Positions 15,547 through 24,783 of a stretch of 59,282 nucleotides of DNA are shown one piece after another. The translations under genes were made by a program, and so were the position numbers. The DNA is from a virus, in the IMG/VR virus record IMGVR_UViG_3300047560_000851, positions 1 through 59,282 of that record. The stretch is one strand, 5' to 3'. The notes beneath the pieces were generated by a model. The model saw nothing but the letters and a program-made list of their open reading frames with translations. It did no database searches and was not told the DNA's origin. Numbering within the stretch: position 1 is the stretch's first letter; every line of letters starts with the position of its first letter.

Positions 15547-15906
15547 ATGTCTTTAGCTAAAGAAATGGTAGCCAATGGGCTATTCGTTAGTGCAGCGAAA
15601 GCCGTGAATGGGTCTGTAGTTACTGGCATTACTGCAGGTACGACTCAAACACAAGCTGGCGCAACAGCTCTTACAGGTGCAACAAATGTTATTGGTACAG
15701 TAGGTACTACTAGCGACGGCGTTATCCTTCCTGTAGGCGAAGTAGGCGATTCAGTATTCGTACGTAATGGCGGCGCAAACACAGCAAAAGTATATCCAGC
15801 TGTAGGCGGCGCGATCAATGGCGGTTCAGCAAATGCATCTGTTAACTTAGCAGCAGGCGCGAGCGCATTGTATTACTACACATCAACAGTTAACGTAGTA
15901 TCGTAA
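15547..15906 (+). CDS. Putative capsid decoration or head-fibre protein, 119 aa
   Basis: A glycine/alanine/threonine/valine-rich beta protein with an AAGGAG site. Repeated short strands (GVILPVGEVGDSVFVRNGG, then AKVYPAVGGAINGG) suggest a small beta sandwich. Its location directly after the coat gene and low charge fit a head decoration protein. The 97-aa protein at 40068 has a similar beta-rich composition. Function inferred. Confidence 0.5.
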   Translation: MSLAKEMVANGLFVSAAKAVNGSVVTGITAGTTQTQAGATALTGATNVIGTVGTTSDGVILPVGEVGDSVFVRNGGANTAKVYPAVGGAINGGSANASVNLAAGASALYYYTSTVNVVS

Positions 15907-15910
15907 ATTA

Positions 15911-15928
15911 AGGGGGGTTCGTCCCCCT
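15911..15928 (+). terminator. GC hairpin after the decoration gene
   Basis: AGGGGG (15911-15916) pairs with CCCCCT (15923-15928) around GTTCGT, and no T run follows. Together with the hairpin at 15501 it brackets the 119-aa gene. Both probably stabilise mRNA or partly attenuate it. Confidence 0.5.
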
Positions 15929-15948
15929 GCCCTTATTAGGAGATATAA

Positions 15949-16230
15949 ATGGCACATACTTTAGAAACCGTGATGAAACAATTAGGTGATGATGCCCAAT
16001 TGGTAGGCGGTCGTATTGTAGTATTCCGAGATGGTAAACATACAGACGTTGGCGGTATTGGCATGGCTGACGCAGTATTCTCATTGACAGAAGCAGGCAA
16101 AGCGTTGTTGGAAGATGCACCTGCTCCTAAAGCAGCGAAAGCTGATAAAAAAGCAACAGGTTTGAAGGCAGAAACGGCTCCAGCAGCCCCTGTAGTACCA
16201 GAAGACCTAGACTTTGGTGATTTAGCATAA
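15949..16230 (+). CDS. Hypothetical protein, 93 aa
   Basis: The N-terminal half is a compact alpha/beta segment (DDAQLVGGRIVVFRDGKHTD). The C-terminal 40 residues are an A/P/K-rich linker ending in the acidic DLDFGDLA. AGGAG precedes ATG. It lies between capsid and adaptor genes, so it may be a virion accessory. No family recognised. Confidence 0.6.
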   Translation: MAHTLETVMKQLGDDAQLVGGRIVVFRDGKHTDVGGIGMADAVFSLTEAGKALLEDAPAPKAAKADKKATGLKAETAPAAPVVPEDLDFGDLA

Positions 16231-16231
16231 T

Positions 16232-16555
16232 ATGACTACATTTGCAGATATTGTTAGCCAAGCCCGTGTTTTATTGCAAGATACAGGTTCTGTTCGGTTT
16301 TCCGATGCAGAGTTAATGGTATCTGCGAATGATGCTATGCGTTTAATCCGACGCGTAAGACCTGATACATTCTTCGGTAATTACAAGACATCGATTTCAG
16401 ACTATATCCTTGCGGATACATTTCCAGTTGGTGTTGAGTTTGTACAGTCCGTCCGCGATTACATTATTGCATATGCGAACATGAGAGAATCTGAAGATGC
16501 GGGTACGACCCAAGACTTCATGGGTAAATTTGCTAGCGGATTGAAGACTCTATGA
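16232..16555 (+). CDS. Head-tail adaptor protein (DUF6682-like)
   Basis: A 107-aa helical protein. The opening TFADIVSQARVLLQDT, then RFSDAELMVSANDAMRLI-RRVRPD, matches the DUF6682 phage adaptor pattern (SDAEL, N-D-A, R-P-D). Such proteins form the ring between portal and tail. It overlaps the next adaptor gene by 4 nt. Confidence 0.65.
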   Translation: MTTFADIVSQARVLLQDTGSVRFSDAELMVSANDAMRLIRRVRPDTFFGNYKTSISDYILADTFPVGVEFVQSVRDYIIAYANMRESEDAGTTQDFMGKFASGLKTL

Positions 16556-17190
16556 TCAAATTTGAAGACATGCTTAATGACGTGTTGCCTGATGTCCCTG
16601 GATGTCAGAACGACCTAGCAATTAATGCGCTGCGTAATGCAGCTATTGAACTTTATACGAAGTCATGGATTTACACGCAAGCATGTGACCCACAATCAAC
16701 AGTTATCGGACAGGCAGAATATGATCTAGATACCTTTAATCAGTACAAATTGATTGGTATTGTTTCCGCTTCGATCGACGACGCGAATATCCTACCTGTA
16801 GGCAATACGTCGCTAAACAGATCAAACTTACGTTGGCAGGACGATACAGGTCAACCAACGAACTATTTCTCGTATGATTACACAACACTCAGGCTTTATC
16901 CAATCCCTGACAGAGTGAGTACGCTGAATGTAACCGTGGCTTTAACTCCAGCAAAGACGGCTACTGGAATTGAAAACTTTATCTACGACCTTTACTCAGA
17001 GCAGTTAGCTGCAGGGGCAAAGGCTCGTTTGATGCTCATTCCAAATAAACCATTTACTGATGTTAACTCATCTCGCGAATATCGCGCGCAGTTTGCTGCA
17101 GCAATTACTGATGCTAAGTGGAGAGCCCACAAATCACTAACAAATGCGCAGCTTCAAGCGGCACCACTAATTGTAATAAGGAGATCTTAA
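16552..17190 (+). CDS. Tail adaptor / tail-tube-like protein
   Basis: A 212-aa protein coupled by ATGA to the previous gene. A helical N-terminus (CQNDLAINALRNAAIELYTKS) is followed by strands with YDLD, LRLYPIPD and a late AGAKARLMLIP helix, similar to podovirus gatekeeper or tail tubular A proteins. These close the portal and attach tail parts. The family call is from pattern and position. Confidence 0.6.
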   Translation: MIKFEDMLNDVLPDVPGCQNDLAINALRNAAIELYTKSWIYTQACDPQSTVIGQAEYDLDTFNQYKLIGIVSASIDDANILPVGNTSLNRSNLRWQDDTGQPTNYFSYDYTTLRLYPIPDRVSTLNVTVALTPAKTATGIENFIYDLYSEQLAAGAKARLMLIPNKPFTDVNSSREYRAQFAAAITDAKWRAHKSLTNAQLQAAPLIVIRRS

Positions 17191-17191
17191 T

Positions 17192-17608
17192 ATGGCTGGT
17201 TTTTCAGACTACACAGCTCAGGCGACGATTAAATACTGGATGAACGGTACGGCAATGCCTGCAGTTACACATAGATATTTGGCTGTATTCACAGCAGATC
17301 CAAAAGACGATAATTCTGGGTCATCTAGCGAAGTTTCTGGCGCATGGTACGCACGACAACTTGCGGATACATGGACTACTCCAGTATCTAATCCAGACGG
17401 AACAAGCGGTACCGTTGTGAAGAACGACGTTCAGATCACATTCCCTGCAGTTTCAGGAAGTTCCGTAACTGTGACCCATTGGGGCCTATATGACGCGCTA
17501 TCTGGTGGCAATTTGCTTTATTCAGGCGCGCTAACTACTCCAAAAACATTGAATGCGTACGATGTACTAACGCTAGCAACGCAACAATTGGTGATGACTT
17601 GGTTGTAA
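17192..17608 (+). CDS. Phage tail-fibre-associated beta protein, 138 aa
   Basis: A member of a common phage family recognisable by SDYTAQATIKYWMNGTAMP, YLAVFTADP, EVSG-x-WYARQ, THWGLYDALSGGNLLYSG and a short C-terminal strand. These beta-rich proteins sit among tail or fibre genes; biochemical role unknown. AAGGAG precedes ATG. Confidence 0.65.
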   Translation: MAGFSDYTAQATIKYWMNGTAMPAVTHRYLAVFTADPKDDNSGSSSEVSGAWYARQLADTWTTPVSNPDGTSGTVVKNDVQITFPAVSGSSVTVTHWGLYDALSGGNLLYSGALTTPKTLNAYDVLTLATQQLVMTWL

Positions 17609-17611
17609 TAG

Positions 17612-18181
17612 GTGAACAGATATTCCCTAAACGCTAAGAGTGTAGGCTCAGGAGTCTCAGTACTCCAGAAATACATCACGGCGGCGGTTTCTGTTGTAGT
17701 TAATACATCAGCAACCTTTATCAGAACTGTTCAGATGGTGTCTACTACCGTAGTAGAAGAATCATCGAGCGTTCTTGCATACATAAAAGTCGACATCAGA
17801 GCAGTAAAAGATATTGTTGTAAATACAGTATCTTCAGTAGAAGTTGGATTGCAACACCTAGCGTCTTCTAGTATAGTAACTGGAGTAAATTCTTCAGTTA
17901 ACTTCTTACGAGTTACGTTTACTTCAGTAGCTCAGGCGGTTGTAAATAGTGTCACTGCAGGTTTCGGTTACGTGATGAATTTAGTCATGTCCCAGCCAGT
18001 GATGGAAGTAGCTGTAGCACCTCCAAGCGTTTTCGGTACATATGCTGATGATTCTCGGACTATTGTAGTAGATTCAGTTGATTCTCTAATAGATTTGGAT
18101 GCTCAATCTCGTGTAATTTATATTGATGGATTAAATGCTGCGATAGAAGTCCCGCCGCAAGATAGAAGTGTAGGAGTTTAG
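17612..18181 (+). CDS. Hypothetical S/V-rich structural protein, 189 aa
   Basis: A GTG start with a GTAATAGGTG context; the ribosome-binding site is weak. The protein is rich in S, V and T with alternating hydrophobic residues (VVNTSATFIRTVQMVSTTVVEESSS) and no transmembrane helix pattern of the usual length. The C-terminal 45 residues are a more ordinary acidic domain (VDSVDSLIDLDAQSRVIYI). Probably a virion or tail protein by position. Confidence 0.55.
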   Translation: MNRYSLNAKSVGSGVSVLQKYITAAVSVVVNTSATFIRTVQMVSTTVVEESSSVLAYIKVDIRAVKDIVVNTVSSVEVGLQHLASSSIVTGVNSSVNFLRVTFTSVAQAVVNSVTAGFGYVMNLVMSQPVMEVAVAPPSVFGTYADDSRTIVVDSVDSLIDLDAQSRVIYIDGLNAAIEVPPQDRSVGV

Positions 18182-18182
18182 A

Positions 18183-18470
18183 ATGGCTATTTTAGGTACA
18201 TTTACGCAACAGCCGCATGAAGTGTTGGATTACGATTTTGATTATTCCGAGTGGATCTCTACAGGCGACACCATTGTAGGTGCCGTAGCTACAGCAGATG
18301 CAGGGATAACATTAGGTTCCACAATCATCGATTCTACGACCCACAAAATTGTTAAGCAATGGGTTTCTGGCGGTACAGACGGTAACGTGTACAAGATTCA
18401 GATTACCGCAACGACAGCAGGTGGTCGAGTAAAAGAGATCGAATTCAAGGTTAAAGTTCGGGAATTCTAA
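18183..18470 (+). CDS. Ig-like phage fibre-associated protein, 95 aa
   Basis: The pattern TFTQQPHEVLDYDFDYSEW, then VSGGTDGNVYKIQITATTA and GRVKEIEFKVKV is typical of a small Ig-like beta-sandwich family found beside phage fibre genes. It probably decorates the capsid or tail, or serves as a fibre adaptor. It overlaps the next gene by 1 nt. Confidence 0.6.
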   Translation: MAILGTFTQQPHEVLDYDFDYSEWISTGDTIVGAVATADAGITLGSTIIDSTTHKIVKQWVSGGTDGNVYKIQITATTAGGRVKEIEFKVKVREF

Positions 18471-19852
18471 TGGCTAAACAACTATACACCAATAATGCGG
18501 ATTCTACGGTTGTAGGAAGTTTAACGACTTCCAGTACAACTATAGTTCTGGCTACGAGTACAGGTAGTAGATTCCCTGTCATTTCTGGCTCGGACTACTT
18601 CTTAGTTACTCTGTATGAGATAGACTCCACTGGTGTAGAGATTAACTACGAGATCGTACAAGTAACAGCGCGATCAACCGATACATTGACTGTAGTTCGC
18701 GGGTTCGACGACACAACGCCATTAGCTTATCCTAGCAGCGTAGCTGTAAACCCATCACAGGTTGTGCACGTTTCATTACGTTGGACTGCATACCCTGCGA
18801 ACAATTCACTATCAAAAGATGACAATCTAGCAAGCGTACAAAGTGCTTCAACAGCGCGGACTAACCTTGGACTAGGAACAATATCAACTCAAAACGCATC
18901 AAGCGTGGCGATTTCTGGTGGCGCGATCAACGGAACACAGATAGGTAATACTACCAGAGCCGCTATATCTGCAACATTAGAACTTGTTGGTCCAGTAGAT
19001 TCTGCAAATTTCACGCGATTCCCGAACGCATTAAGCGTTACTTCTAACATTCCTCTTGGAATTCAGCAGAACGAGATCCATAATATTGGCGTATTAGGTG
19101 AAGGTGTTGCAAGTCTTGGCGCTGGCGATGCTTGGGGTGTTGGTGTTTATGGTAAAGCGTACACATCTAACAATACAATAGGCGGTGCCAAGTCTTATGG
19201 CGTGGTTGGCGAAGGTCATGTAAGCGCTACGACGGATGCTATGACTGCTGTTGGCGTAAAAGGTTACGCCTTGGATACCCATTCAGGTGGCGCTAACGTC
19301 GGTTTGTACGGTTATGCAGCTAATGGTGCAACAAATTATGCGTTGTACATGGAAGCAGGTGACATTTACGCACTAACAGCGCAGACATGGACATTGGGTG
19401 GGAATCTAACATTCAGTGGCGCGCACACTGTAACTATCCCAACACTAGCATTGACTAACGCTTTGAGTATCGCTAACGGCGGTACAGGAGCAACTACAGC
19501 TGCAGGCGCAAGAACAAACCTTGGAGTAGCTGCATCAGGCTCTGATACTACTTATGCATTTAGAAGCAATAACTTATCAGACTTGGCAAGTGTCTCTACA
19601 GCTAGAACAAACCTTGGGGTTACGGCAACAGGTGCGGACACAACTTATGCGTTCCGAAGCAATAACTTATCAGATCTAGCATCAGTTTCAACAGCAAGAA
19701 CAAACCTTGGGGTTACGGCAACAGGTGCGGATACTACTTACATGTACAGAAGTAACAATTTGTCCGATGTAGCATCAGTTTCTGCAGCACAAAATAATTT
19801 ACAAGTAGACCCGGCAGGCACTGCGGTCGCAATGAGTATCGCGTTAGGATAA
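18470..19852 (+). CDS. Tail fibre protein with tandem 31-aa repeats
   Basis: A 460-aa protein. The N-terminal 105 residues form an attachment-type domain (YTNNADSTVVGSLTT, then VVRGFDDTTPLAYP). The centre contains short pseudo-repeats with G/N-rich turns. Residues about 352-444 hold three tandem 31-residue repeats with the core DTTYAFRSNNLSDLASVSTA. Repeats of this S-D-L-A-S-V-x-T-A-R-T-N-L-G type are common in phage fibres and probably build a trimeric shaft. Confidence 0.75.
   Translation: MAKQLYTNNADSTVVGSLTTSSTTIVLATSTGSRFPVISGSDYFLVTLYEIDSTGVEINYEIVQVTARSTDTLTVVRGFDDTTPLAYPSSVAVNPSQVVHVSLRWTAYPANNSLSKDDNLASVQSASTARTNLGLGTISTQNASSVAISGGAINGTQIGNTTRAAISATLELVGPVDSANFTRFPNALSVTSNIPLGIQQNEIHNIGVLGEGVASLGAGDAWGVGVYGKAYTSNNTIGGAKSYGVVGEGHVSATTDAMTAVGVKGYALDTHSGGANVGLYGYAANGATNYALYMEAGDIYALTAQTWTLGGNLTFSGAHTVTIPTLALTNALSIANGGTGATTAAGARTNLGVAASGSDTTYAFRSNNLSDLASVSTARTNLGVTATGADTTYAFRSNNLSDLASVSTARTNLGVTATGADTTYMYRSNNLSDVASVSAAQNNLQVDPAGTAVAMSIALG
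19523..19801 (+). repeat. Three tandem 93-bp coding repeats
   Basis: Units at 19523-19615, 19616-19708 and 19709-19801 each encode 31 residues. Units two and three share long identical DNA stretches (for example around AACAAACCTTGGGGTTACGG), which points to recent duplication. Unit number could vary by slippage or recombination, changing fibre length. Confidence 0.8.
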
Positions 19853-19855
19853 AAT

Positions 19856-20185
19856 ATGGCAACTAATACATTCAAATCATATGCAAGCAAAAACGTAGGC
19901 ACCTCGGCGGCTACCGTATATACATGCCCGTCTTCGACACAGACTACGTTGATTGGCTTATCTATGGCTAATACATCGACGAGTCCTATTACAACAGATG
20001 CATATGTGACGCGTTCTGCCGTCAACTACTATTTAATCAAAGGCGCTACTATTCCAACAGGCGGTACTTTGGTAATCGTTGGCGGAGATCAAAAAGTAGT
20101 TTTACAACCCGCAGATGTGCTATATGTGGTAAACTCTGCTGCAACATCAGGTGATTGTTTTGCTTCATTGTTAGAGATTGCATAA
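19856..20185 (+). CDS. Small beta-rich fibre-region protein, 109 aa
   Basis: A beta-rich protein with VGTSAATVYTCPSSTQTTLIG and a C-terminal VLYVVNSAATSGD. Such proteins recur between fibre genes of many phages and resemble small Ig or decoration folds. It ends 1 nt before the next ATG. Function unknown. Confidence 0.55.
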   Translation: MATNTFKSYASKNVGTSAATVYTCPSSTQTTLIGLSMANTSTSPITTDAYVTRSAVNYYLIKGATIPTGGTLVIVGGDQKVVLQPADVLYVVNSAATSGDCFASLLEIA

Positions 20186-20186
20186 T

Positions 20187-21989
20187 ATGTCATACATTGG
20201 GAATACAGCACAAAATCAGAGCTTTACTCCAGCCGTTGATTATTTCAATGGTGATGGGTCTACGACCGCATTTACGCTAAGTCGTCCTGTTGCGTCAGTG
20301 ATGCAAATTGAGGCTGTGATTGAAAACGTAGTTCAGAACCCGAGTTCAGCGTACACAGTATCTGGCAATACAATTACATTTACCAGCGCACCTCCTAGTG
20401 GAACCAACAACATTTATGTCCGTTATACTAGCCCAATCACATCTGTAGCTGCGCTACCAAAAGACCCGGAAATCGTAGGCAACTTACGCATTAGTTCCAC
20501 AGCAGCGCGTATTACTGGTGACTTTAGTAATGCTACAGTTGCTAATCGTGTAATGTTTCAAAGCAGCACTACAAATGGAAACACAAGAGTGATTGCTATA
20601 CCAAATGGATCTTCAACTGGGGCTAGTTTTGCTGCATTTAATAGTTCAGGAGCTACTAATGCTTCTGTTATACAAATTGACATTAGCAGTACAGAAGCTT
20701 CATTACAGTCTAATATTATTGGTACAGGCACATACTTACCAATTACATTCTACACTGGTGGCTCTGAGCGCATTAGAATTGACACTAGTGGTAATGTAGG
20801 GATTGGTACAAGTAGTCCTATAGCAAATACAAATCAAACAAGAATCACAACAAACGGCACTTCTGCTAGTGGTTTAAGCATGATGGTTGGTGGCACAAAT
20901 ACAGCATTTTGTATTACATCTTCTGCATCAATGTTTGTAGGAAGTGTTACTAGCATTCCGATAATTTTATCAACAAATGATACAGAACGTATGCGTATCG
21001 ACTCCTCTGGGAACGTAGGGATTGGCACAAGTAGCCCTAGTTATAAATTAAGCGTTTGGACAGCAGGAACAGGAACAACACAGGCAAGTAACAACATTGC
21101 TCAATTTTATTCCAATGGTAATGGATATGATGCAAGTATTCGTTTTGGAGATAATAATAATTCAGCGTCTGTAATTGGATATTTATCTGGCGCACAGTAT
21201 TTTTCTACTGGCGGTTCAGAACGTATGCGTATTGATTCTAGTGGTAATGTGGGGATTGGTACAAGTAGCCTTTCAAGCAGACTGCATATAGATGGGGGTT
21301 CAAACTATTCTGCAACATCAATGAATTCTTCTAGTACTACGGGTACATTATGTCAATTTACTAATACCACAACAGGAACTCTTTGGAATATTGGCTTATC
21401 TGGGTCAGGTGCAGCAGTCGGTCCGGCAGGTGCTTTTATTATTCGAGATAGTAATGCAGGTACTACCCGTTTTATGATTGATGTTAGTGGTAATCTTGCA
21501 ATGGGTACTACAACCGTAACATCAGGGTTTAAACTTACATTAGACCACCCAAACCAAGGCGGTATAGTTTATAACTATAACGGAACATCGACTCAGCAAG
21601 CATGTAGGTTCGTAAATGGTAACGGTACTGTAGGTCATATCGATACAAATGGGTCTGCAACATCATATGTAACTTCATCTGACTATCGATTAAAAGAAGA
21701 AGTAGCGCCAATGACAGGAGCTTTAGATAAGGTTGCATTACTTAAACCCGTAACATACAAATGGAAAGTAGATGGTTCTGCCGGCGAAGGTTTTATTGCT
21801 CATGAGTTAGCTGAAGTATGCCCACAAGCGGTTGTTGGTGAAAAAGATGCGGTAGATGAAGAAGGTAATCCACAATATCAAGGCATTGACACATCATTCT
21901 TAGTAGCTACTCTCACAGCAGCAATACAGGAGCTTAAAGCTATCGTAGACGCACAAGCAGAACGCATCGCAGTATTGGAAGGTAAATAA
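20187..21989 (+). CDS. Tail fibre/tailspike with C-terminal S74 chaperone domain (1 of 3)
   Basis: 600 aa from ATG 20187. The N-terminal 90 residues form an attachment domain beginning MSYIGNTAQNQSFTPAVDYF. The middle is built of beta-helix-like segments around recurring ERMRIDSSGNVGIGTSSP motifs. The C-terminal about 110 residues are a peptidase S74 intramolecular chaperone: SDYRLKEEV, then ALDKVALLKPVTYKW and GFIAHELAEV, ending in a helical tail. The chaperone trimerises the fibre and then cleaves itself off, with the Ser of SDYRLK as nucleophile in the family. Coupled by TAATG to the next fibre. Confidence 0.85.
   Translation: MSYIGNTAQNQSFTPAVDYFNGDGSTTAFTLSRPVASVMQIEAVIENVVQNPSSAYTVSGNTITFTSAPPSGTNNIYVRYTSPITSVAALPKDPEIVGNLRISSTAARITGDFSNATVANRVMFQSSTTNGNTRVIAIPNGSSTGASFAAFNSSGATNASVIQIDISSTEASLQSNIIGTGTYLPITFYTGGSERIRIDTSGNVGIGTSSPIANTNQTRITTNGTSASGLSMMVGGTNTAFCITSSASMFVGSVTSIPIILSTNDTERMRIDSSGNVGIGTSSPSYKLSVWTAGTGTTQASNNIAQFYSNGNGYDASIRFGDNNNSASVIGYLSGAQYFSTGGSERMRIDSSGNVGIGTSSLSSRLHIDGGSNYSATSMNSSSTTGTLCQFTNTTTGTLWNIGLSGSGAAVGPAGAFIIRDSNAGTTRFMIDVSGNLAMGTTTVTSGFKLTLDHPNQGGIVYNYNGTSTQQACRFVNGNGTVGHIDTNGSATSYVTSSDYRLKEEVAPMTGALDKVALLKPVTYKWKVDGSAGEGFIAHELAEVCPQAVVGEKDAVDEEGNPQYQGIDTSFLVATLTAAIQELKAIVDAQAERIAVLEGK
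21852..21922 (+). repeat. 71-bp perfect repeat shared by S74 genes 1 and 2
   Basis: Positions 21852-21922 and 23075-23145 are identical over 71 nt, including third codon positions. The same coding segment in gene 3 (about 24645-24715) has several silent differences. This supports recent recombination between genes 1 and 2 at the S74 domain. Confidence 0.85.
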
Positions 21990-23197
21990 TGGCTATCTCT
22001 AAAATCGGCACAAACGGATTAGACCAAACTGGCGACCTTGAGCTTGGCGCAACAGGCAATGTGGGGATTGGTACTGCTTCGCCAGCACAAAAGCTAGATG
22101 TAAATGGCACTATCAGAAACAGAGATGGTAATTATGTAGGCGCTGTTGGAAGCACAAATAACAATGCATTCTATGGTGGAGAAGATTATTTGACTGGTGG
22201 TGGACTCATTATGTACGGGTCTAACCATTCAGGTTCTCCAAATGTAATTAAATTTGTAAATAGTGGTTATACAGAACGTATGCGTATTGATTCCTCTGGT
22301 AGATCCGCAATTTCAACTTCAACAAATGGCGTAACAATAGATGCTTATGCTGCTTTAAAGGTTGAAAATTCACTCGGAACAACTACAGGAAATCCTTGGG
22401 AAAACAGTGTATTAACAGTTAAAGGCGCTGCAGCTATGGCGCAAGGTGTTGGTGGGCTTATAAGTTTAGAAGGTAATTACATTACTGCAAATTCTGCTTC
22501 AGCCAACTTTGCATGGATTAAAGGTGCTAAAACAAATGCTACAAGCGGTAACGCAACAGGCGATTTAATTCTAGGCGCTCGTGGCGGCAACATTAGATTT
22601 TCTTTAGATTCCACAAACTCAGGATTGACTAGTGAGTCAATGCGTATTGATTCTAGTGGTAATGTGTTGGTTGGTAAAACAACTACAAGCACTACAACTG
22701 CTGGCGTTCAGCTTATTCCTAATGGCACCGCAGCTTTTACATTTGATACAACAGGTGATGGACCACTTACACAATTTATTGACCCTAATGCTTCAACGCC
22801 AAATGGGTTTCGCTTTTTATCATTTAGATGGGGTGCAAGTCCAACTGAAATTGGAACAATTACAAAAAGCAGTGCAAGTGCTGTTGCATACAACACTACT
22901 TCAGACTATCGCCTAAAAGAAAATGTAACACCAATGACGGGTGCTTTAGACAAAGTAGCACAACTAAAACCTGTTACTTATACATGGAAGGCTGACGGCT
23001 CTGATGGTCAAGGTTTCATTGCTCATGAACTTCAAGCGGTTGTACCTGATTGCGTAACAGGTGAGAAAGATGCTGTAGATGAAGAAGGTAATCCACAATA
23101 TCAAGGCATTGACACATCATTCTTAGTAGCTACTCTCACAGCAGCCATCCAAGAACTATCAGCCAAAGTAGCAGAACTCGAAGCAAAGGTTAAATAA
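21989..23197 (+). CDS. Tail fibre with S74 chaperone domain (2 of 3)
   Basis: A 402-aa paralogue of the preceding fibre with a much shorter N-terminus (MAISKIGTNGLDQTGD) and no recognisable attachment domain. It has ERMRIDSSG motifs and a C-terminal S74 domain (SDYRLKENV, GFIAHELQAVVP). Part of its S74 DNA is identical to gene 1 and part nearly identical to gene 3, indicating mosaic gene conversion. It starts at TAATG and ends at TAATG. Confidence 0.82.
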   Translation: MAISKIGTNGLDQTGDLELGATGNVGIGTASPAQKLDVNGTIRNRDGNYVGAVGSTNNNAFYGGEDYLTGGGLIMYGSNHSGSPNVIKFVNSGYTERMRIDSSGRSAISTSTNGVTIDAYAALKVENSLGTTTGNPWENSVLTVKGAAAMAQGVGGLISLEGNYITANSASANFAWIKGAKTNATSGNATGDLILGARGGNIRFSLDSTNSGLTSESMRIDSSGNVLVGKTTTSTTTAGVQLIPNGTAAFTFDTTGDGPLTQFIDPNASTPNGFRFLSFRWGASPTEIGTITKSSASAVAYNTTSDYRLKENVTPMTGALDKVAQLKPVTYTWKADGSDGQGFIAHELQAVVPDCVTGEKDAVDEEGNPQYQGIDTSFLVATLTAAIQELSAKVAELEAKVK

Positions 23198-24783
23198 TGT
23201 CATACATCGGCAATCAACCAACCACAACGGCGTTTGTCACTGATACCTTCAGCGGTAACGGCACGACTACAGCTTTTACAATGTCTGTGGCACCAGCTAC
23301 GACCACATCTATTCTGGTCTCGATTACTGGGGTGTTGCAAGATCCTTCGACTTACTCTATCAACGGTACAACACTTACCTTCTCAGCTGCGCCTCCAACT
23401 GGCACAGGCAACATCTCTGTTCGTTACTTAGGCATCCCAGCATCAGGCGTAACAACGACCGCATACAGAACACTGACTGAGTTCACAGCAACGGCAGGAC
23501 AGACAACATTCACACCGCCTTCATACACAGTGGGCTTTATCAATGTCTATCGTAATGGCGTCTTGCTAGGAACTGCAGATTACACAGCCACAAATGGCAC
23601 GACTGTCGTATTGGCGAAAGCAGCCAGCGTAGGCGACTTGGTAACAACAGAGTCATTCTATGTGAGTTCAGTGCTAAATGCGTTGCCAACAACAGGTGGT
23701 ACTCTGAGTGGGAATCTTGCGGTTCAAGGAAGCACCTATGTAACTGGCGATGTAATTGCTGGGTACGGCAACAATGCTGGCGGCGGTGGCGGCTTAATTT
23801 CTCAAGGTTCTGTTACAACAGGCACACTTGGGGCTAATGCAATATTTTTAGACAATGATGGTACAGGGCTTGGTCGTTGGCGTTCATACGGTTCAAATAC
23901 ATCTACCTATGGTGCATTTGTATTCCAAGCTGCTACATCAAATAATACCCAAGCAGAACGTATGCGTATCGACTCCTCTGGTAACGTAGGGATTGGCACA
24001 AGTAGCCCTGCAATGCCAGTTCACGTTGTTAAAAATTGGGTAAGCGGAAAAGCAACTATAGGTGTGCAAACAATAACATCTTTTGCAAGTGGCGGAACTG
24101 CTGGAGTTGGTTTTTTTGATAGCGATGGAACAAGAGGTGGATATCTAAATAGTACATCAGGGGCAATGACTATTGATTCTGGTGTTAGTAATATCATGGC
24201 ATTATATACCAATAATACAGAACGTATGCGTATTGATACTAGTGGTAATGTGTTGGTGGGTCAAAATACAGATCCATTTCCAGGAGCAGGAAATACGATT
24301 ACTGGCATGGGATTAAATGCTTCAGGAAGGGTCGCATTCTCGTGTTCTGGTAGTGTAACAGGTTATTTTAATAGAAATACCAGTGATGGCGTACTAATCT
24401 CAATGAGAAGGCAGGGTACTGAAGTCGGTCACATTGACGTGACAACAACAGCAACAGCATATGTAACATCATCAGACTATCGCCTAAAAGAAAATGTAAC
24501 ACCAATGACAGGCGCATTGGAAAAAGTAGCACAACTAAAACCTGTCACTTATACATGGAAGGCTGACGGCTCTGATGGTCAAGGATTTATTGCACATGAA
24601 CTTCAAGAAGTAGTGCCTGATTGTGTAAGCGGTGAAAAAGATGCGGTAGATGAAGAAGGTAATCCAGAGTATCAAGGCATTGATACTTCATTCCTAGTAG
24701 CTACATTAACAGCAGCAATCCAAGAACAACAAGAACTTATTACCAGCTTAACAGCCCGTATCGAAGCGTTGGAGATTAAATAA
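23197..24783 (+). CDS. Tail fibre with S74 chaperone domain (3 of 3)
   Basis: A 528-aa protein. The N-terminus (MSYIGNQPTTTAFVTDTFSG) resembles that of gene 1, followed by a second strand-rich module (YRTLTEFTATAGQTTFTPPS), ERMRIDSSGNVGIGTSSP repeats and the S74 domain with a longer helical tail. Genes 1 and 3 share attachment-type N-termini and gene 2 does not. Receptor specificity probably lies in the variable middle parts. Confidence 0.82.
   Translation: MSYIGNQPTTTAFVTDTFSGNGTTTAFTMSVAPATTTSILVSITGVLQDPSTYSINGTTLTFSAAPPTGTGNISVRYLGIPASGVTTTAYRTLTEFTATAGQTTFTPPSYTVGFINVYRNGVLLGTADYTATNGTTVVLAKAASVGDLVTTESFYVSSVLNALPTTGGTLSGNLAVQGSTYVTGDVIAGYGNNAGGGGGLISQGSVTTGTLGANAIFLDNDGTGLGRWRSYGSNTSTYGAFVFQAATSNNTQAERMRIDSSGNVGIGTSSPAMPVHVVKNWVSGKATIGVQTITSFASGGTAGVGFFDSDGTRGGYLNSTSGAMTIDSGVSNIMALYTNNTERMRIDTSGNVLVGQNTDPFPGAGNTITGMGLNASGRVAFSCSGSVTGYFNRNTSDGVLISMRRQGTEVGHIDVTTTATAYVTSSDYRLKENVTPMTGALEKVAQLKPVTYTWKADGSDGQGFIAHELQEVVPDCVSGEKDAVDEEGNPEYQGIDTSFLVATLTAAIQEQQELITSLTARIEALEIK

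Noticed and set aside
19523-19801. Regular 93-bp repeats as a CRISPR-like array
   Set aside because: The units are in-frame coding repeats of a fibre protein without unique spacers. No cas genes are present; the Cas4-like nuclease is a phage exonuclease.
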